Source: Novosphingobium decolorationis
Lineage (GTDB): Bacteria; Pseudomonadota; Alphaproteobacteria; Sphingomonadales; Sphingomonadaceae
Assembly (NCBI RefSeq): GCF_018417475.1
Contig: NZ_CP054856.1
Location: 3,255,001 to 3,319,000 of the forward strand
DNA length: 64,000 bases
Direction of reading: 5' to 3'
The position numbers were made by a program, and so were the translations under genes. The notes below the pieces were generated by a model. It was not told the origin of the DNA. It did not search any database and saw nothing but the letters and a program-made list of their open reading frames with translations. Positions 41,869 to 52,923 of the stretch are shown here, in pieces (position 1 is the first letter of the stretch; each line of letters begins with the position of its first letter).

Positions 41869-41955
41869 GAAGACCAAACTATGCTGCAGCGCAGCGGTTG
41901 CAAGCGCGAAGGGGCTCTTGGATGAAATCCGCCCCTGCGCGCCTGCATTATCGTC

Positions 41956-44019
41956 CTACTTCGCAGCGAGTTCTTTCACGATGCGCGGGGCCGGGTAGAT
42001 CGTCTCCAGCGCCTCCTGGAGCGCGGCGGTGGAGACGACGACGGTGCGGTTGAGCACCGGATCATAGCCGTAGTTGCCGCCGAGCGAGTGGATGTTGCCG
42101 TCAAAGGCCGCGCCAATCACGGTGCCCGCCTTGTCGATCACAGGCGAGCCCGAATTGCCGCCGATGATGTCGTTGGTGGTCACGAAATCATAGGTTACAG
42201 CCTTGTCGATGGCGCTTTCCTTCGCCGCAAACTGGCTGGGAAGGTCGAAGGGTTCCGCGCCCGTTGCACGTTCGAAGGTGCCACCCATGGTGGTCTGGAA
42301 GGGCACCTCGTTGCCGCGCTCGGTCCACCCCTTCACGCGGCCATAGCTGATGCGCAGGGTGAAGGTGGCGTCAGGGTAGAGACTGTCGCCATAGGCCGCA
42401 AAGCGCGCGTCGGCGAGCTTGGCGCCAGCCTGCGTGACCGGCCCGGCATAGGCCTCGTCGACCTTCTGCTTGAGCGCGCGCTGGTTGGCGTCCAGTTTCA
42501 GGGCGTACTGGATCATCGGATCGTCCGAGGCCTCGATCGCGGCGAGGCCCCCGTCCCACAACTGCTTGCGGTACGCCGGATCGGCGAGCTTCGTGCCCGC
42601 GACAAGACGCTCGGAGAGGCCCTCGGGGCTTTCCTTGCCAAGGAGCAGGCGGGTCTGCGGATCGTCGACCCCCAGGTACTCACGCGCCTTGGAGAGGCTC
42701 CAGGCCATCTGCAACTCGTCGAGCCAGGGGTAGACCGGTGCCTCGTCGAGCAGGCGCTTCTCGGTCAGCGGCAGGGCGCTGTCGGTATAACCGGGCAGAC
42801 GCTCGGCGTTGGGCTTGGCGCGTTCGGTCGCGCCCATGACGAGGGCCTGCGCGTAGCTGTAGAGCGTGCCCGAGGGCGCATCGTAGCGGTAGGGGATGTA
42901 GAGTGTGCGGTAAGCCTCGACCGCCGCATCCACCTGCGCCCAGGGATCGCCGATCTCCGCCTTGCCTGCGCTCTTCGCCTTCAGGTCCGCTTCGGCCGCG
43001 GCCAGCTTGGCGGTGAAGGCGGGGTCGTTCAGGGCCTTGGTGCGGCCGATGTAGACCTTGAGGCTGTTCTCGACGCCGCTCAGGAGGTCGAGGCCCTCGC
43101 GCGCGTGCTCGGGGCTTTCCTCCATCGCGCGGATCAGGCGTCCGCGCAGTTCCGAGAGCGTGGCGACGGTGATCGGCAGGCGTACCTCGCGCTCGAAGGC
43201 GAGCTGGCTCAGCGTATAGAGGCGCGAGGTCGAACCCGGGTTGCCGACCACGAAGGTGGCTTCGTCGGCCTTGGGCGTGCGCGGGTTCCAGGTGAGGTGG
43301 ACCGGGGTCTTCACCGGCTTGCCGTCCTCGTAGGCGCGCAGGAACGAGCCGTCGAGCGAGTAGCGCGGGAAATTGAAGTTGTCCGGATCGCCGCCGAAGG
43401 TGGCCGCGCGGTCCTCGGGCGACCAGACGAGGCGGACGTCGGAATACTTGCGGTAGGTATAGAGCTTGTACTGCCCGCCGCCGAAAAGGGTGACGACCTG
43501 GCAGCGGAATTTCGCGGTGTCGGTGCAGTTGGCGGCCTCGATCTCGGCGATCCTGGCATCGCGCGCCTTGGTCAGTGCCTCGCCGGTAAGGGCGCCGATG
43601 GCCGCCTTCACCTCGCCCGTCACGTCCTCGATCTTGGTCACGACCTCGGCCTGCTGGCCTGGGCACTTCTTCTCATCGCGCAGCGACGCGGCGATGTAGC
43701 CGTGTTCAAGCAGGTCGTTGTCGCCGGTGGAGTTGTCGTAGAGGCACGAGGCGACGCAGTGGTGGTTGGTGAGGATGAGCGCGGCATCCGAGACAAAGCT
43801 CGCCGAGCAGCCGCCGGTCAGACGCACCGCCGAGGCGCGCACGGTGTCGAGCCAGGCCTGGTCGGGGGCCCAGCCATAGTCGGCCTGCATCTTCGCGGCG
43901 GGGAAGCCGTCGAAGGTCCACATGCCCTCGTCGGCGTGGGCGGTGGTCGCGGCGGTGGCGAAAAGCAGTGCGAGCGTGGCGGCGCCAGCGGCGTGAAGCG
44001 ATGGGGTGCGAGCGATCAT
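41956..44019 (-). CDS. S46-family dipeptidyl peptidase (DPP7/DPP11 type)
   Basis: A 687-residue exported S46 peptidase, which removes dipeptides from protein N-termini in the periplasm or outside. After a signal peptide (cleavage near HADEG), the chymotrypsin-like part has the His motif ILTNHHCVASCLYDNST and the Ser motif IIGGNSGSPVIDKAGTVIG near the C-terminus. Eighteen residues after the nucleophile is a Gly (AAFDGN), which by comparison with Porphyromonas enzymes favours DPP7-like preference for hydrophobic residues over the Arg-bearing, acid-specific DPP11. The ATG at 44019 gives a proper signal peptide. It is divergent to an M3 peptidase. Confidence 0.92.
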   Translation of the reverse strand: MIARTPSLHAAGAATLALLFATAATTAHADEGMWTFDGFPAAKMQADYGWAPDQAWLDTVRASAVRLTGGCSASFVSDAALILTNHHCVASCLYDNSTGDNDLLEHGYIAASLRDEKKCPGQQAEVVTKIEDVTGEVKAAIGALTGEALTKARDARIAEIEAANCTDTAKFRCQVVTLFGGGQYKLYTYRKYSDVRLVWSPEDRAATFGGDPDNFNFPRYSLDGSFLRAYEDGKPVKTPVHLTWNPRTPKADEATFVVGNPGSTSRLYTLSQLAFEREVRLPITVATLSELRGRLIRAMEESPEHAREGLDLLSGVENSLKVYIGRTKALNDPAFTAKLAAAEADLKAKSAGKAEIGDPWAQVDAAVEAYRTLYIPYRYDAPSGTLYSYAQALVMGATERAKPNAERLPGYTDSALPLTEKRLLDEAPVYPWLDELQMAWSLSKAREYLGVDDPQTRLLLGKESPEGLSERLVAGTKLADPAYRKQLWDGGLAAIEASDDPMIQYALKLDANQRALKQKVDEAYAGPVTQAGAKLADARFAAYGDSLYPDATFTLRISYGRVKGWTERGNEVPFQTTMGGTFERATGAEPFDLPSQFAAKESAIDKAVTYDFVTTNDIIGGNSGSPVIDKAGTVIGAAFDGNIHSLGGNYGYDPVLNRTVVVSTAALQEALETIYPAPRIVKELAAK

Positions 44020-44257
44020 GTCAGGGGTCCTCCTCCTGGGAATGTTCCGGATTTCCCCAAGGAACGGGGCCAAGTCCAGCGCAAAGCGCATGAGGGGCGG
44101 GGATAAGGATACAGTATCACCTGCCCTTCGACGAAAGGCCTACCCGGATCGATCAACGACACACCATGGCTTGTATCCGTGCTGTGAGGCGGTAGCCTCC
44201 CGCGCCAGGCCGTGGTCCCCCCAATTCCAACCCACGGCAGCAAAAGGATTCTCCGCG

Positions 44258-46141
44258 ATGTTCGCACTCGACCGCCGCAAGGCCCTGGGGCTTGCCGCCA
44301 GCCTTCCCGTTGCCGCCTCGCTGACCGGCCTTCGCGCGTACGGTGCGCATGGGGCCGAGGTGCCCTCAGGATCGGGCGCTGCCTGGGACCTGACCGACCT
44401 CTTCCCCGATGCCCAGGCCTGGGACGTGGCGCGCAAGGCTGTCCTCGCCGCCCTGCCGCGTCTTGCCGCCTACAAGGGCACACTGGGAAGGAACGCGCAG
44501 GCGCTGGCGCGCGCGTTGGACGATATCTCGGTGACCAAGCTCAAGGCGATGCGCGTCTACGTCTATTCCTCGCTCCAGGCCGACGAGGACGTGCGCGCGC
44601 CCGCCCCGCAGGAACGCGAGGCGCAGGCGCGCGACATGTTCAGCCAGATGGGGCAGGCGACGGCCTGGGTGGACCCGGAGGTCCTGGATCTGGGCGAAGC
44701 GACCATCGAGCGCTTCATTGCCGAAAACGACACGCTCCAGCGCCGCTTTGCCTTCCCCTTGCGCGACACGCTGCGCCGCGCCGAGCATATCCTCGACGAT
44801 CAGGGCGAGGCGATCCTGGCCTCGGCCTCGGCGGCGCTTGCCGGGCCGGGCAGCGTGCGTGACCAGCTTGTCGCCTCGGACATTCCCTGGCCCACGATCA
44901 CGCTTTCGGACGAGCGCGAGGTGCGCCTCGATGCGCAGGGCTATTCGCATAGCCGCGATGTGGCCAACCGGGCCGACCGCAAGCGCGTCTTCGACAGTTA
45001 CTGGAGCGCGTTCAAGGGCTACGAAGGCTCGCTCGGCGCGGCGCTTGCGGCCAAGCTCAAGGGCGATGTGTTCGAGGCCGAGAACCGGGGCTACGAAAGC
45101 TGCCTTGCGATGGCGCTTGCCGCCAACCGCATTCCCGAGGGGGTCTACCGCAGCCTTGTGGCCGAAGTGAACGCAGGGCTGCCGCAGCTCCACCGCTACT
45201 TCCAGCTGCGCCGCCGGATGCTCAACCTCCCCGACATCCACTACTACGACATCTATCCCCCGCTCGTGCAGATGGACCGCACCTTCACACTGGGCGACAT
45301 GCGCAATGTCGTGCTGGAAGCCCTGAAGCCGCTCGGCAGCGACTACGTGCGGCAGATGGGCGAGGCGACGGCGAAGACGTGGATGGATCCCTTCCCCCGG
45401 CCGGGCAAGCGCGCGGGCGCCTACATGAACGGGGCGGTCTACGACGTGCACCCCTATCTCCTGCTCAACCTCTCGGAGAACTTCGACGGGGTCTCGACCT
45501 TCGTGCACGAGTGGGGCCACGCGATGCACACGCTGATCGCGGCCAAGGCGCAGCCCTACGAAACCGCCCGCTACCCCACCTTCCTGGCTGAAATCGCCTC
45601 GACCGCGAACGAGGTGTTCCTCACCGAGTACATGCTCGAACGCGCGAAGACGAAGGAGGAGAAGCTCTATTACCTGGGCATGCGCCTGGAAGGCCTGCGC
45701 GGTACCTTCTTCCGCCAGACCATGTTCGCCGAGTTCGAGCTGAAGATCCACGAGATGGCCGAAGCCGGCGAGGGGCTTTCGGGCGCCAGCATCAGCCGCA
45801 TCTATGCGGGCATCCTGCGGCGCTACCACGGGCCCGACTTCACCATCGATGCGCCCTACGAGATGGAATGGGCGATGATCGGCCACTTCTACCGCTTCTT
45901 CTACGTCTACCAGTACGCGACCTCGATCACGGCCGGGACCTGGTTCGCGCGCTCGGTGCTCGATGGTGGCAAGGCCGAGCGGGAGAATTTCCTCGGCGTC
46001 CTGCGCGCCGGGGGCTCGGACTACCCGACCGATATCCTGAAGCGGGCCGGGCTCGACATGGCCTCGCCCCAGCCTTACCGCGACCTGGTGGCCGGGTTCG
46101 GGCGTACTCTCAATGAAATCGAGGCGCTTCTGGACGCCTGA
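44258..46141 (+). CDS. M3-family oligoendopeptidase F-like metallopeptidase, Tat-type signal
   Basis: A 627-residue M3 peptidase. The zinc motif is FVHEWGHAMHTLI near residue 417, with the downstream glutamate in AEIASTANEVFLTEYML. The N-terminus MFALDRRKALGLAASLPVAA has a twin-arginine followed by a hydrophobic stretch, so export by Tat is likely, unusual for PepF, which is often cytoplasmic. M3 peptidases cut oligopeptides. The ATG at 44258 is chosen because the longer frame to 44006 overlaps the divergent S46 gene's promoter region. The pair S46/M3 suggests periplasmic peptide use. Confidence 0.92.
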   Translation: MFALDRRKALGLAASLPVAASLTGLRAYGAHGAEVPSGSGAAWDLTDLFPDAQAWDVARKAVLAALPRLAAYKGTLGRNAQALARALDDISVTKLKAMRVYVYSSLQADEDVRAPAPQEREAQARDMFSQMGQATAWVDPEVLDLGEATIERFIAENDTLQRRFAFPLRDTLRRAEHILDDQGEAILASASAALAGPGSVRDQLVASDIPWPTITLSDEREVRLDAQGYSHSRDVANRADRKRVFDSYWSAFKGYEGSLGAALAAKLKGDVFEAENRGYESCLAMALAANRIPEGVYRSLVAEVNAGLPQLHRYFQLRRRMLNLPDIHYYDIYPPLVQMDRTFTLGDMRNVVLEALKPLGSDYVRQMGEATAKTWMDPFPRPGKRAGAYMNGAVYDVHPYLLLNLSENFDGVSTFVHEWGHAMHTLIAAKAQPYETARYPTFLAEIASTANEVFLTEYMLERAKTKEEKLYYLGMRLEGLRGTFFRQTMFAEFELKIHEMAEAGEGLSGASISRIYAGILRRYHGPDFTIDAPYEMEWAMIGHFYRFFYVYQYATSITAGTWFARSVLDGGKAERENFLGVLRAGGSDYPTDILKRAGLDMASPQPYRDLVAGFGRTLNEIEALLDA

Positions 46142-46219
46142 GCGTATGGGCCGGGCGGCTGGTGGCGGGCGCGTGCAATCGCGCTGGCCGCAGGCTCCCG
46201 GCTCGGGTAGCCTGTGGGG

Positions 46220-47071
46220 ATGACCCACCGCACGCTTATTTCCGCCGAAGAACTCAAGGCCTTGCTCGATGCCGAGGCCGATATCCTGATCCTCGACTGC
46301 GCGTTCGACCTCGCCCATCCACAGAACGGTCCGGCGGTGTTCGAGACCGGCCATGTACCCGGCGCGCGCCACGCGCATCTGGAGCATGACCTGTCGGGAA
46401 CGCCGTCCGGCACGAACGGGCGTCATCCCTTGCCCACCCGCGAGGCCTTCACCGCATGGCTGCGCGGGCAGGGGCTCACCAATGGCAAGCAGGTCGTGGC
46501 CTATGGCGGCATGGGCAATGCCGGTGCGGCGCGGGCCTGGTGGATGCTGCGCTGGATGGGCCACGCGCAAGTCGCGGTTCTTGACGGCGGGCGCGACGCC
46601 TGGATCGCGGCGGGCCACGAGCTGGAAACGGGCAAGGCCGCCGAAGTGCTGGCCGAGGGCGACTTTACGCCCGGACTGCCGCTGGTGGCAGGGACCGTCG
46701 ATGCCGACGATGTCCTTGCCAACATCGACACGCACGATGCCCAGGTCCTCGATGCACGCGACCCGGCGCGCTTTCGCGGCGAGCCCAGCCCCAACGATGT
46801 GGTCTCGGGCCATATTCCGGGCGCGAAGAACCGCTTTTTCCAGAACAACCTCAACGACGACGGGACCTTCCGCTCCGCGGCGGAACTCAAGGCCGACTTC
46901 GAAGCGCTGCTGGGCGATGCCCCGGCGATCCTCCAGTGCGGCTCGGGCGTGACCGCCTGCCAGAACGCGCTGGCCATGGAGATCGCCGGAATTCCGGGGG
47001 CCTTCGTCTACATCGGCTCGTGGAGCGAGTGGACCAGCGACCCGGCGCGTCCCATCGAAACGGGGGCGTAA
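46220..47071 (+). CDS. 3-mercaptopyruvate/thiosulfate sulfurtransferase (tandem rhodanese)
   Basis: A 283-residue protein of two rhodanese domains. The N-terminal domain (GHVPGARHAHLEHDL) is inactive-type; the C-terminal domain carries the catalytic loop CGSGVTACQNALAM, characteristic of mercaptopyruvate sulfurtransferase (CGSGVTA) rather than classical rhodanese (CRKGVT). LDARDPARFRGEPSPNDVVS and SGHIPGAKNRFFQNNL precede it. It transfers sulfur from 3-mercaptopyruvate to thiols or cyanide in the cytosol. The ATG at 46220 is preferred to an in-frame GTG at 46214. It is 78 bases after the M3 gene. Confidence 0.93.
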   Translation: MTHRTLISAEELKALLDAEADILILDCAFDLAHPQNGPAVFETGHVPGARHAHLEHDLSGTPSGTNGRHPLPTREAFTAWLRGQGLTNGKQVVAYGGMGNAGAARAWWMLRWMGHAQVAVLDGGRDAWIAAGHELETGKAAEVLAEGDFTPGLPLVAGTVDADDVLANIDTHDAQVLDARDPARFRGEPSPNDVVSGHIPGAKNRFFQNNLNDDGTFRSAAELKADFEALLGDAPAILQCGSGVTACQNALAMEIAGIPGAFVYIGSWSEWTSDPARPIETGA

Positions 47072-47087
47072 GAGAAGTCGACGTATT

Positions 47088-47200
47088 TCAAGGGGCCATC
47101 GCCCCTTGACCCCGGAACTGTCGTCCTCACCTCGCTCCGCCAACGTGGCGTGCGAACGATGAGCTGGCCAGTTCGGGGAGCCCGAGGGCGATGGCCCTCG
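47088..47200 (+). repeat. 113-bp palindromic intergenic element, copy G
   Basis: Forward-orientation copy that fills the gap between the convergent sulfurtransferase (stop 47071) and GST (stop 47217) genes. Both terminal hairpins are perfect; the inner stem is partly degenerate (CCTCACC against GATGAG). Confidence 0.9.
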
Positions 47201-47216
47201 GATCAATTCTTATAAC

Positions 47217-47852
47217 TTATCTCCCGAACCACACCGGCGCATCGCCCGGCTGCCAGGGCGTGTACCTGGTCATCACCGAGGTGAAGAGCTCGGACGCCAG
47301 ATGCCCGTCGAGCCAGGCCCGCAGGGCGGGAAGGTCCTGGGCGTCGAACCAGGTGCGGTCGGTCGCGGCGAACTGGCGGATGAAGGGCATGATCGCCATG
47401 TCGGCCAGGCCGCGTGTCTTCCCGCACAGCTGGCCGCTTAACGCTATGCGCGCGTCCAGATCGCGCAGGGTTTCCAGCGCGCTCTGCCGATGGGCCTGGG
47501 GATCGCTGCCGTGGCGCTCGGGGTATTTGTAGCGGTCGAGGTCGTGTTTGAAGGGGCCATCGTTGCGCGCGATCAGCTGCGCATCGCCGCGCTCCCGCCA
47601 GTCTTCCGGGTCGCTGCGTTCAAGCGCCCAGTGCATCACCTCAAGGCTTTCCTCGATGACCTTGCCATCGGGCAGGACCAGCACGGGCACGGTGCCCTTG
47701 GGGGAGGCCTCCAGCATCGCGTCCGGCTTGTTCGCCAGCTTCACCTCGCGCAGTTCGCAGGCGATGCCCGCAACGCGCAGGGCCAGCCTGGCGCGCATGG
47801 CATAGGGGCAGCGGCGAAAGCTGTAGAGGACAGGCGGCACCGGACTGGTCAT
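47217..47852 (-). CDS. Glutathione S-transferase family protein
   Basis: A 211-residue GST with an N-terminal thioredoxin fold starting [20 protein letters not shown]. The CPYA motif resembles glutaredoxin 2 and omega/beta-class GSTs with a cysteine active site rather than Tyr or Ser. [15 protein letters not shown] is the glutathione-binding cis-proline loop. The helical C-terminal domain follows. Its start overlaps the trhO stop by four bases, so it is co-translated with trhO at the end of the lnt-metK-trhO-gst run. Physiological substrate unknown. Confidence 0.92.
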   Translation of the reverse strand: MTSPVPPVLYSFRRCPYAMRARLALRVAGIACELREVKLANKPDAMLEASPKGTVPVLVLPDGKVIEESLEVMHWALERSDPEDWRERGDAQLIARNDGPFKHDLDRYKYPERHGSDPQAHRQSALETLRDLDARIALSGQLCGKTRGLADMAIMPFIRQFAATDRTWFDAQDLPALRAWLDGHLASELFTSVMTRYTPWQPGDAPVWFGR

Positions 47853-48868
47853 GCACCGTCCGGTGTATCGGTGTCCTCGCTCCGGACCGGCGGCGCGGCG
47901 CCGACATGTTCCTCCCCACGCGCACGGGCGAGGAGCTGCTGGCGCTGGCGTTCGCGGTAGCGTTCGCGCTGCTCGTCGGTGCGCTCGTCGTGGCAGTGCG
48001 GGCAGGCGACGCCTTCCTCGAACAGCGGGGAGGCGCGGTCTTCAGCGTTCAGTGGAAGGCGGCAGGCGTGGCACAGCGTGTAGTCGCCCTGCAGCAGTCC
48101 GTGGCCGACCGAGACGCGGTTGTCGAAGACGAAGCATTCGCCTTCCCACAGGCTGTTCTCGGGCGCGACGGTCTCCAGGTATTTCAGGATGCCGCCCTTG
48201 AGGTGGTAGACGTCTTCCACGCCCTCCTGCTTGAGGAACGCGGTCGATTTCTCGCAGCGGATGCCGCCGGTGCAGAACATGGCGACCTTCGGTGCGTCCT
48301 TGCCTTCGCCCAGCAGCTTCGCGCGCTGTTCGCGGAACCAGCCCGGAAATTCCCGGAAGGAGGCGGTCTCGGGATCGATCGCGCCCTTGAAGGTGCCGAT
48401 CGCCACTTCGTAGTCGTTGCGCGTATCGATCAGGATTGTGTCCGGATCGGAAATGAGATCGTTCCAGTCCTCGGGCGCCACGTAGGTGCCGACGGTGGCG
48501 AGGGGATCGGTGCCCGGCTCGCCCATGGTCACGATCTCGTTCTTGAGGCGTACCTTCATGCGCAGGAACGGCATCTCGCGGGCGCCCGAGAACTTGACGT
48601 CGAGATCCGCGCAGCCCGGCAGCGCGCGGATATGGGCGATGACCCGCTCGATCCCCGAGCGCGTGCCCGCGATGGTGCCGTTGATGCCTTCGTGCGCGAG
48701 GAGCAACGTGCCGCGGATGCCCTCCTCCTCGCACAGCGCGGCAAGCGGCGCGCGTAGGGCGGCATGGTCGGCGAAGGGCGCGAATTGGTAGAGCGCGGCA
48801 ACGCAGACGGGTGCGTTGTGCGCAGGGGTGGGATGCTCGCCCCGGGCAAGATCGGAAGTGCTCGTCAT
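47849..48868 (-). CDS. trhO: tRNA uridine(34) hydroxylase TrhO (rhodanese family)
   Basis: A 339-residue YceA/TrhO protein. This family catalyses prephenate-independent 5-hydroxylation of U34 in tRNA. The N-terminal acylphosphatase-like domain ([20 protein letters not shown]) precedes the rhodanese domain with active-site loop [17 protein letters not shown]-terminal zinc-ribbon-like pair, CHACRLPL and [11 protein letters not shown], is also visible. The ATG at 48868 is used over a start four codons upstream. It lies 115 bases after metK on the same strand with a hairpin between, so it may be partly separate from metK. Confidence 0.93.
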   Translation of the reverse strand: MTSTSDLARGEHPTPAHNAPVCVAALYQFAPFADHAALRAPLAALCEEEGIRGTLLLAHEGINGTIAGTRSGIERVIAHIRALPGCADLDVKFSGAREMPFLRMKVRLKNEIVTMGEPGTDPLATVGTYVAPEDWNDLISDPDTILIDTRNDYEVAIGTFKGAIDPETASFREFPGWFREQRAKLLGEGKDAPKVAMFCTGGIRCEKSTAFLKQEGVEDVYHLKGGILKYLETVAPENSLWEGECFVFDNRVSVGHGLLQGDYTLCHACRLPLNAEDRASPLFEEGVACPHCHDERTDEQRERYRERQRQQLLARARGEEHVGAAPPVRSEDTDTPDGA

Positions 48869-48922
48869 GCGCGGCCCCATAGCGCAAAGCGGGCCCTGCG
48901 CGAAGAGGGGCCAGATGCACGA

Positions 48923-48953
48923 GGCCCGGCAAACCGCACGCGGTCGCCGGGCC
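48923..48953. terminator. Hairpin between metK and trhO
   Basis: Stem GGCCCGGC/GCCGGGCC enclosing a second small stem ACCGC/GCGGT. Strong pairing but no T-run on either strand, so it may attenuate or protect rather than terminate. Confidence 0.4.
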
Positions 48954-48983
48954 CTGTGTTGTGGTGCGCGAAGGCGGCTGGCG

Positions 48984-50198
<1,215 letters not shown>

Positions 50199-50243
50199 AG
50201 AGTCACCTGGGATATAAAGAAATCTTTAAGTGCGGTTCCTGCT

Positions 50244-51920
50244 CTACCTGCGACGGCTGCGAAGTGCAACCATGGAAAGGGAAAGAAGCGAAAGAATGCC
50301 AGCCAGCGCAAGCGGGATGGCGTTGCCCAGGCGTGCAAAAAGTGTGGGTTCGTGGGCGGGCGGGATGAAGCCGTCGAGCCGTCCGGCGGTGTGGCGCGGC
50401 ACGAAATTGCGCACGATGCCGTCTGCATCGATCACCGCACTGATGCCGGTGGTGGTCGCGCGCAGGACCGGCAGGCCTTCCTCGAGCGCACGCAGGCGCG
50501 CCTGTGCGAGATGCTGGGGCGGGCCCCAGGCCCCGAACCAGCCGTCGTTGGACGGGTTGAAGATGTAGTCGGGCCGGTGCGCAGGGTCGACCACGGCGCC
50601 CGAGAAGACAATCTCGTAGCAGATCTGCACGCCGGCCCGGCCATAGCGGCCAAGGTCGAGCGTGCGGGCGCCGGGACCGGGCCAGAAATCGAGCGTGCCG
50701 GGGACAAGGCGCGAGAGGCCGACGGGTTCGAGCAGGCCGCGCAAGGGGAGGTATTCGCCAAAGGGCACCAGGTGCGCCTTGGAATAGCTGGCGAGGATAT
50801 CGCCGCCCCCGTCGAGCACGGTGACCGAATTGCGTGCGGCAAGGTTGTCCTCGCCCTTCATCACCAGGTCGACCGCGCCGGTCATCAGGCGGCTGTAGGG
50901 GCCGATGACGCGCCCGATCCGCTCGCGCGCGAGCTTCGGGTCTCCCGCATAGGTGAACATGCGGTAGACGTAGGGAGGATAGCCGTCGCGGATGTAGTCG
51001 CCCAGGCCCGACTCGGGCCAGAATACCATGCGGCGACGGCCCGGAACCTGCGGCAGCGAGAGCTGGGCGAGCTTGATGAAGCTGGCCTCGAACTGGCGCG
51101 GATCGTCGATGAACTCCTGCCGGATATCGGGCTGGACAAGGGTGTAGCGCACCGTGCCCTCCGCCCGGTGCGCCCAAGGATCGGGGAGGCTGAGCAGGGT
51201 GGCGAGACCGCCCAGGATCGCGAGGGGGGGAAGGGCGCAGGCAAGGCGTCCCGCTGTTCCCCGCGGGGCGGCGAGGCGCACGAAGATGCCGGGCAGGGCG
51301 GCCAGGAGACACAGCAGTCCGGAGAGGCCGTAGCTGCCGATCCACGGTGAGAGCAACGCCAGCCCGCGGCTCTCGAACGATCCCAGGAGCGCGATGCCGA
51401 GCGGGTTCCACGCAAAGCCGGTGAAGAGCCATCCGCGCAGCCATTCGGTCACGATCCAGGTCGCCGCGAAAGCGAGCGCGAGCGGGAGGAAGGGCAGCGA
51501 GGGGCGCGTGTCCGTTTCGGGTGGCGGCGCAGGAATGCGGCGCTGGACGAGCAGGCGTGCGGTCAGGCAGGCCAGGGCAGGGAAGAGGGTCAGGTAGGTC
51601 GCGAGCAGGACCACCGCGATGCCGCCGAGCCAGGCCGGCATGTTGGCCTGGTAGGTGAAGGCCGTGGCGATCCAGTTGTTGCCGAGCGCGAAGTGTCCGA
51701 GGCCGAAAAACCATCCCAGCGCAAAGGCTTCGCGGGGCCTTCGGCTACGGGCCACCAGTTCCAGCAGAACCGCGATGCCCAAGAGCGTCAGGGGCCAGAG
51801 CGCAAGCGGCTGAAAGCCGCAGGCTGCCACGGCGCCAGCGGCAAGGGCCGGAATGCGGGGGGAGCGCCAGAGCGCATGAAGGCGTCGTGGAAGGGACGCG
51901 TCGTGCCGAGGGGAAGCCAT
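50244..51920 (-). CDS. lnt: Apolipoprotein N-acyltransferase
   Basis: Lnt, 558 residues, adds the third acyl chain to outer-membrane lipoproteins at the periplasmic face of the inner membrane. N-terminal multi-TM region (about residues 20-215) is followed by a nitrilase-fold domain with the catalytic Glu in VFWPESGLGDYI, Lys in YSKAHLVPFGEYLPL and Cys in GVQICYEIVFSGAV. All three are present, so the enzyme should be active, in keeping with the several lipoproteins encoded here. Length is slightly above average. It is the upstream partner of metK. Confidence 0.96.
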   Translation of the reverse strand: MASPRHDASLPRRLHALWRSPRIPALAAGAVAACGFQPLALWPLTLLGIAVLLELVARSRRPREAFALGWFFGLGHFALGNNWIATAFTYQANMPAWLGGIAVVLLATYLTLFPALACLTARLLVQRRIPAPPPETDTRPSLPFLPLALAFAATWIVTEWLRGWLFTGFAWNPLGIALLGSFESRGLALLSPWIGSYGLSGLLCLLAALPGIFVRLAAPRGTAGRLACALPPLAILGGLATLLSLPDPWAHRAEGTVRYTLVQPDIRQEFIDDPRQFEASFIKLAQLSLPQVPGRRRMVFWPESGLGDYIRDGYPPYVYRMFTYAGDPKLARERIGRVIGPYSRLMTGAVDLVMKGEDNLAARNSVTVLDGGGDILASYSKAHLVPFGEYLPLRGLLEPVGLSRLVPGTLDFWPGPGARTLDLGRYGRAGVQICYEIVFSGAVVDPAHRPDYIFNPSNDGWFGAWGPPQHLAQARLRALEEGLPVLRATTTGISAVIDADGIVRNFVPRHTAGRLDGFIPPAHEPTLFARLGNAIPLALAGILSLLSLSMVALRSRRR

Positions 51921-52053
51921 CGGCGAGGGGTTTTAGTGGGGCGCGCCCGGGACGCAAGCAAACTCGCACGGGAACAGGCCGCAAGGCGTGCGTGCAGGCA
52001 GGGCTGTTGCCGAAAAGGGGGTCGGCCGGGCACGGGGCCCGGCCGGGAGAGGA

Positions 52054-52923
52054 TCAGGCCTCGGCTTCGGCGGCGCTGGAGGCCGTGTCGTCGTTCGAGG
52101 CGGTCTTGCGGGTAGTGCGGCGGCGGGGGCGGGGCTTGGCCTCGCCTGCGTCTTCACCGGTCGCTTCATCAGCGCTTTCCGCGTCGGGCGCGCTCTTGGC
52201 GGCCGTCTTGCGGGTGCGGGTGGTCTTGGGCTTGTCGCCTGTCGGAGCGGCCTTCTTGGCGCGGGTGCGCTTGGCGGGCTTGTCCTCGGCCGGGGCCTCG
52301 TCTTCCGCGTCGCTCTCCTCGCCACTGATGGCGATCGAGGGCGGAAGGACGCTGGAATCGAAACCCGTATCGGCACTCGCCTCGTCGCTGTCGTCGCGGG
52401 CATCGTCCTTGCCGCGGCGCGGCTTGCGGGTCTTGGTGCCCGAGCGGTTGTCGCGCACGAAGGGGTTGTCGGCCGGTTCGTAGACCGAGCGGCCCCGCTC
52501 CTCGCCCTCGTCCGACGCGTCCGATCCGTCCGTGCCGGCGCGGGTGTCGTTCGAGGAGGCGTCGCCACGGCGCGGGTTGTCGCGCGAGCGTTCACGGCCA
52601 CTGTCACGACCATTGTCGCCGTAGCTGTCCGAGAAGTCGCCATCGTCCTGGCCGCGATCGTCGCGACGCGGCTGGCGGGCCTCTTCCTGGCGCTGCTTCT
52701 GGTCCGCGATCACCCGGAAGTAGTGGTCCGCGAACTGGTGGTAGTACTCTTCCTGGACGCGATCGCCGTTGAGCATCGCGTCGTGGGCCAGCTTCTTGTA
52801 CTTCTCGAGCAGCTGGGGCGCGTTGCCGCGCGCCCGGCTGTCGATGCGGTTCATCTGCTGGCCGTTCTGTTGGCGATTGTTACCGCGGCCACGCCTGCGG
52901 TTGTTACCACGATTGTTATTCAA
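52054..52923 (-). CDS. DUF4167 domain-containing protein, TTG start
   Basis: A 289-residue protein. The N-terminus NNNRGNNRRRGRGNNRQQNG is a basic Asn/Arg-rich tract, then the DUF4167 core (MNRIDSRARGNAPQLLEKYK, LAHDAMLNGDRVQEEYYHQF, ADHYFRVIADQ), and a long disordered tail rich in Arg, Asp and Lys. The start must be the TTG at 52923 (GAGGA ribosome binding site upstream) to include the conserved basic tract; no ATG or GTG is available before residue 24. DUF4167 proteins are alphaproteobacterial and follow prmC, as here. A nucleic-acid-binding role is plausible but unproven. Confidence 0.88.
   Translation of the reverse strand: MNNNRGNNRRRGRGNNRQQNGQQMNRIDSRARGNAPQLLEKYKKLAHDAMLNGDRVQEEYYHQFADHYFRVIADQKQRQEEARQPRRDDRGQDDGDFSDSYGDNGRDSGRERSRDNPRRGDASSNDTRAGTDGSDASDEGEERGRSVYEPADNPFVRDNRSGTKTRKPRRGKDDARDDSDEASADTGFDSSVLPPSIAISGEESDAEDEAPAEDKPAKRTRAKKAAPTGDKPKTTRTRKTAAKSAPDAESADEATGEDAGEAKPRPRRRTTRKTASNDDTASSAAEAEA

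Noticed and set aside
50199..50243. A SAM-type riboswitch before metK
   Set aside because: The lnt-metK gap is only 45 bases and shows no recognisable riboswitch core, just a ribosome binding site.
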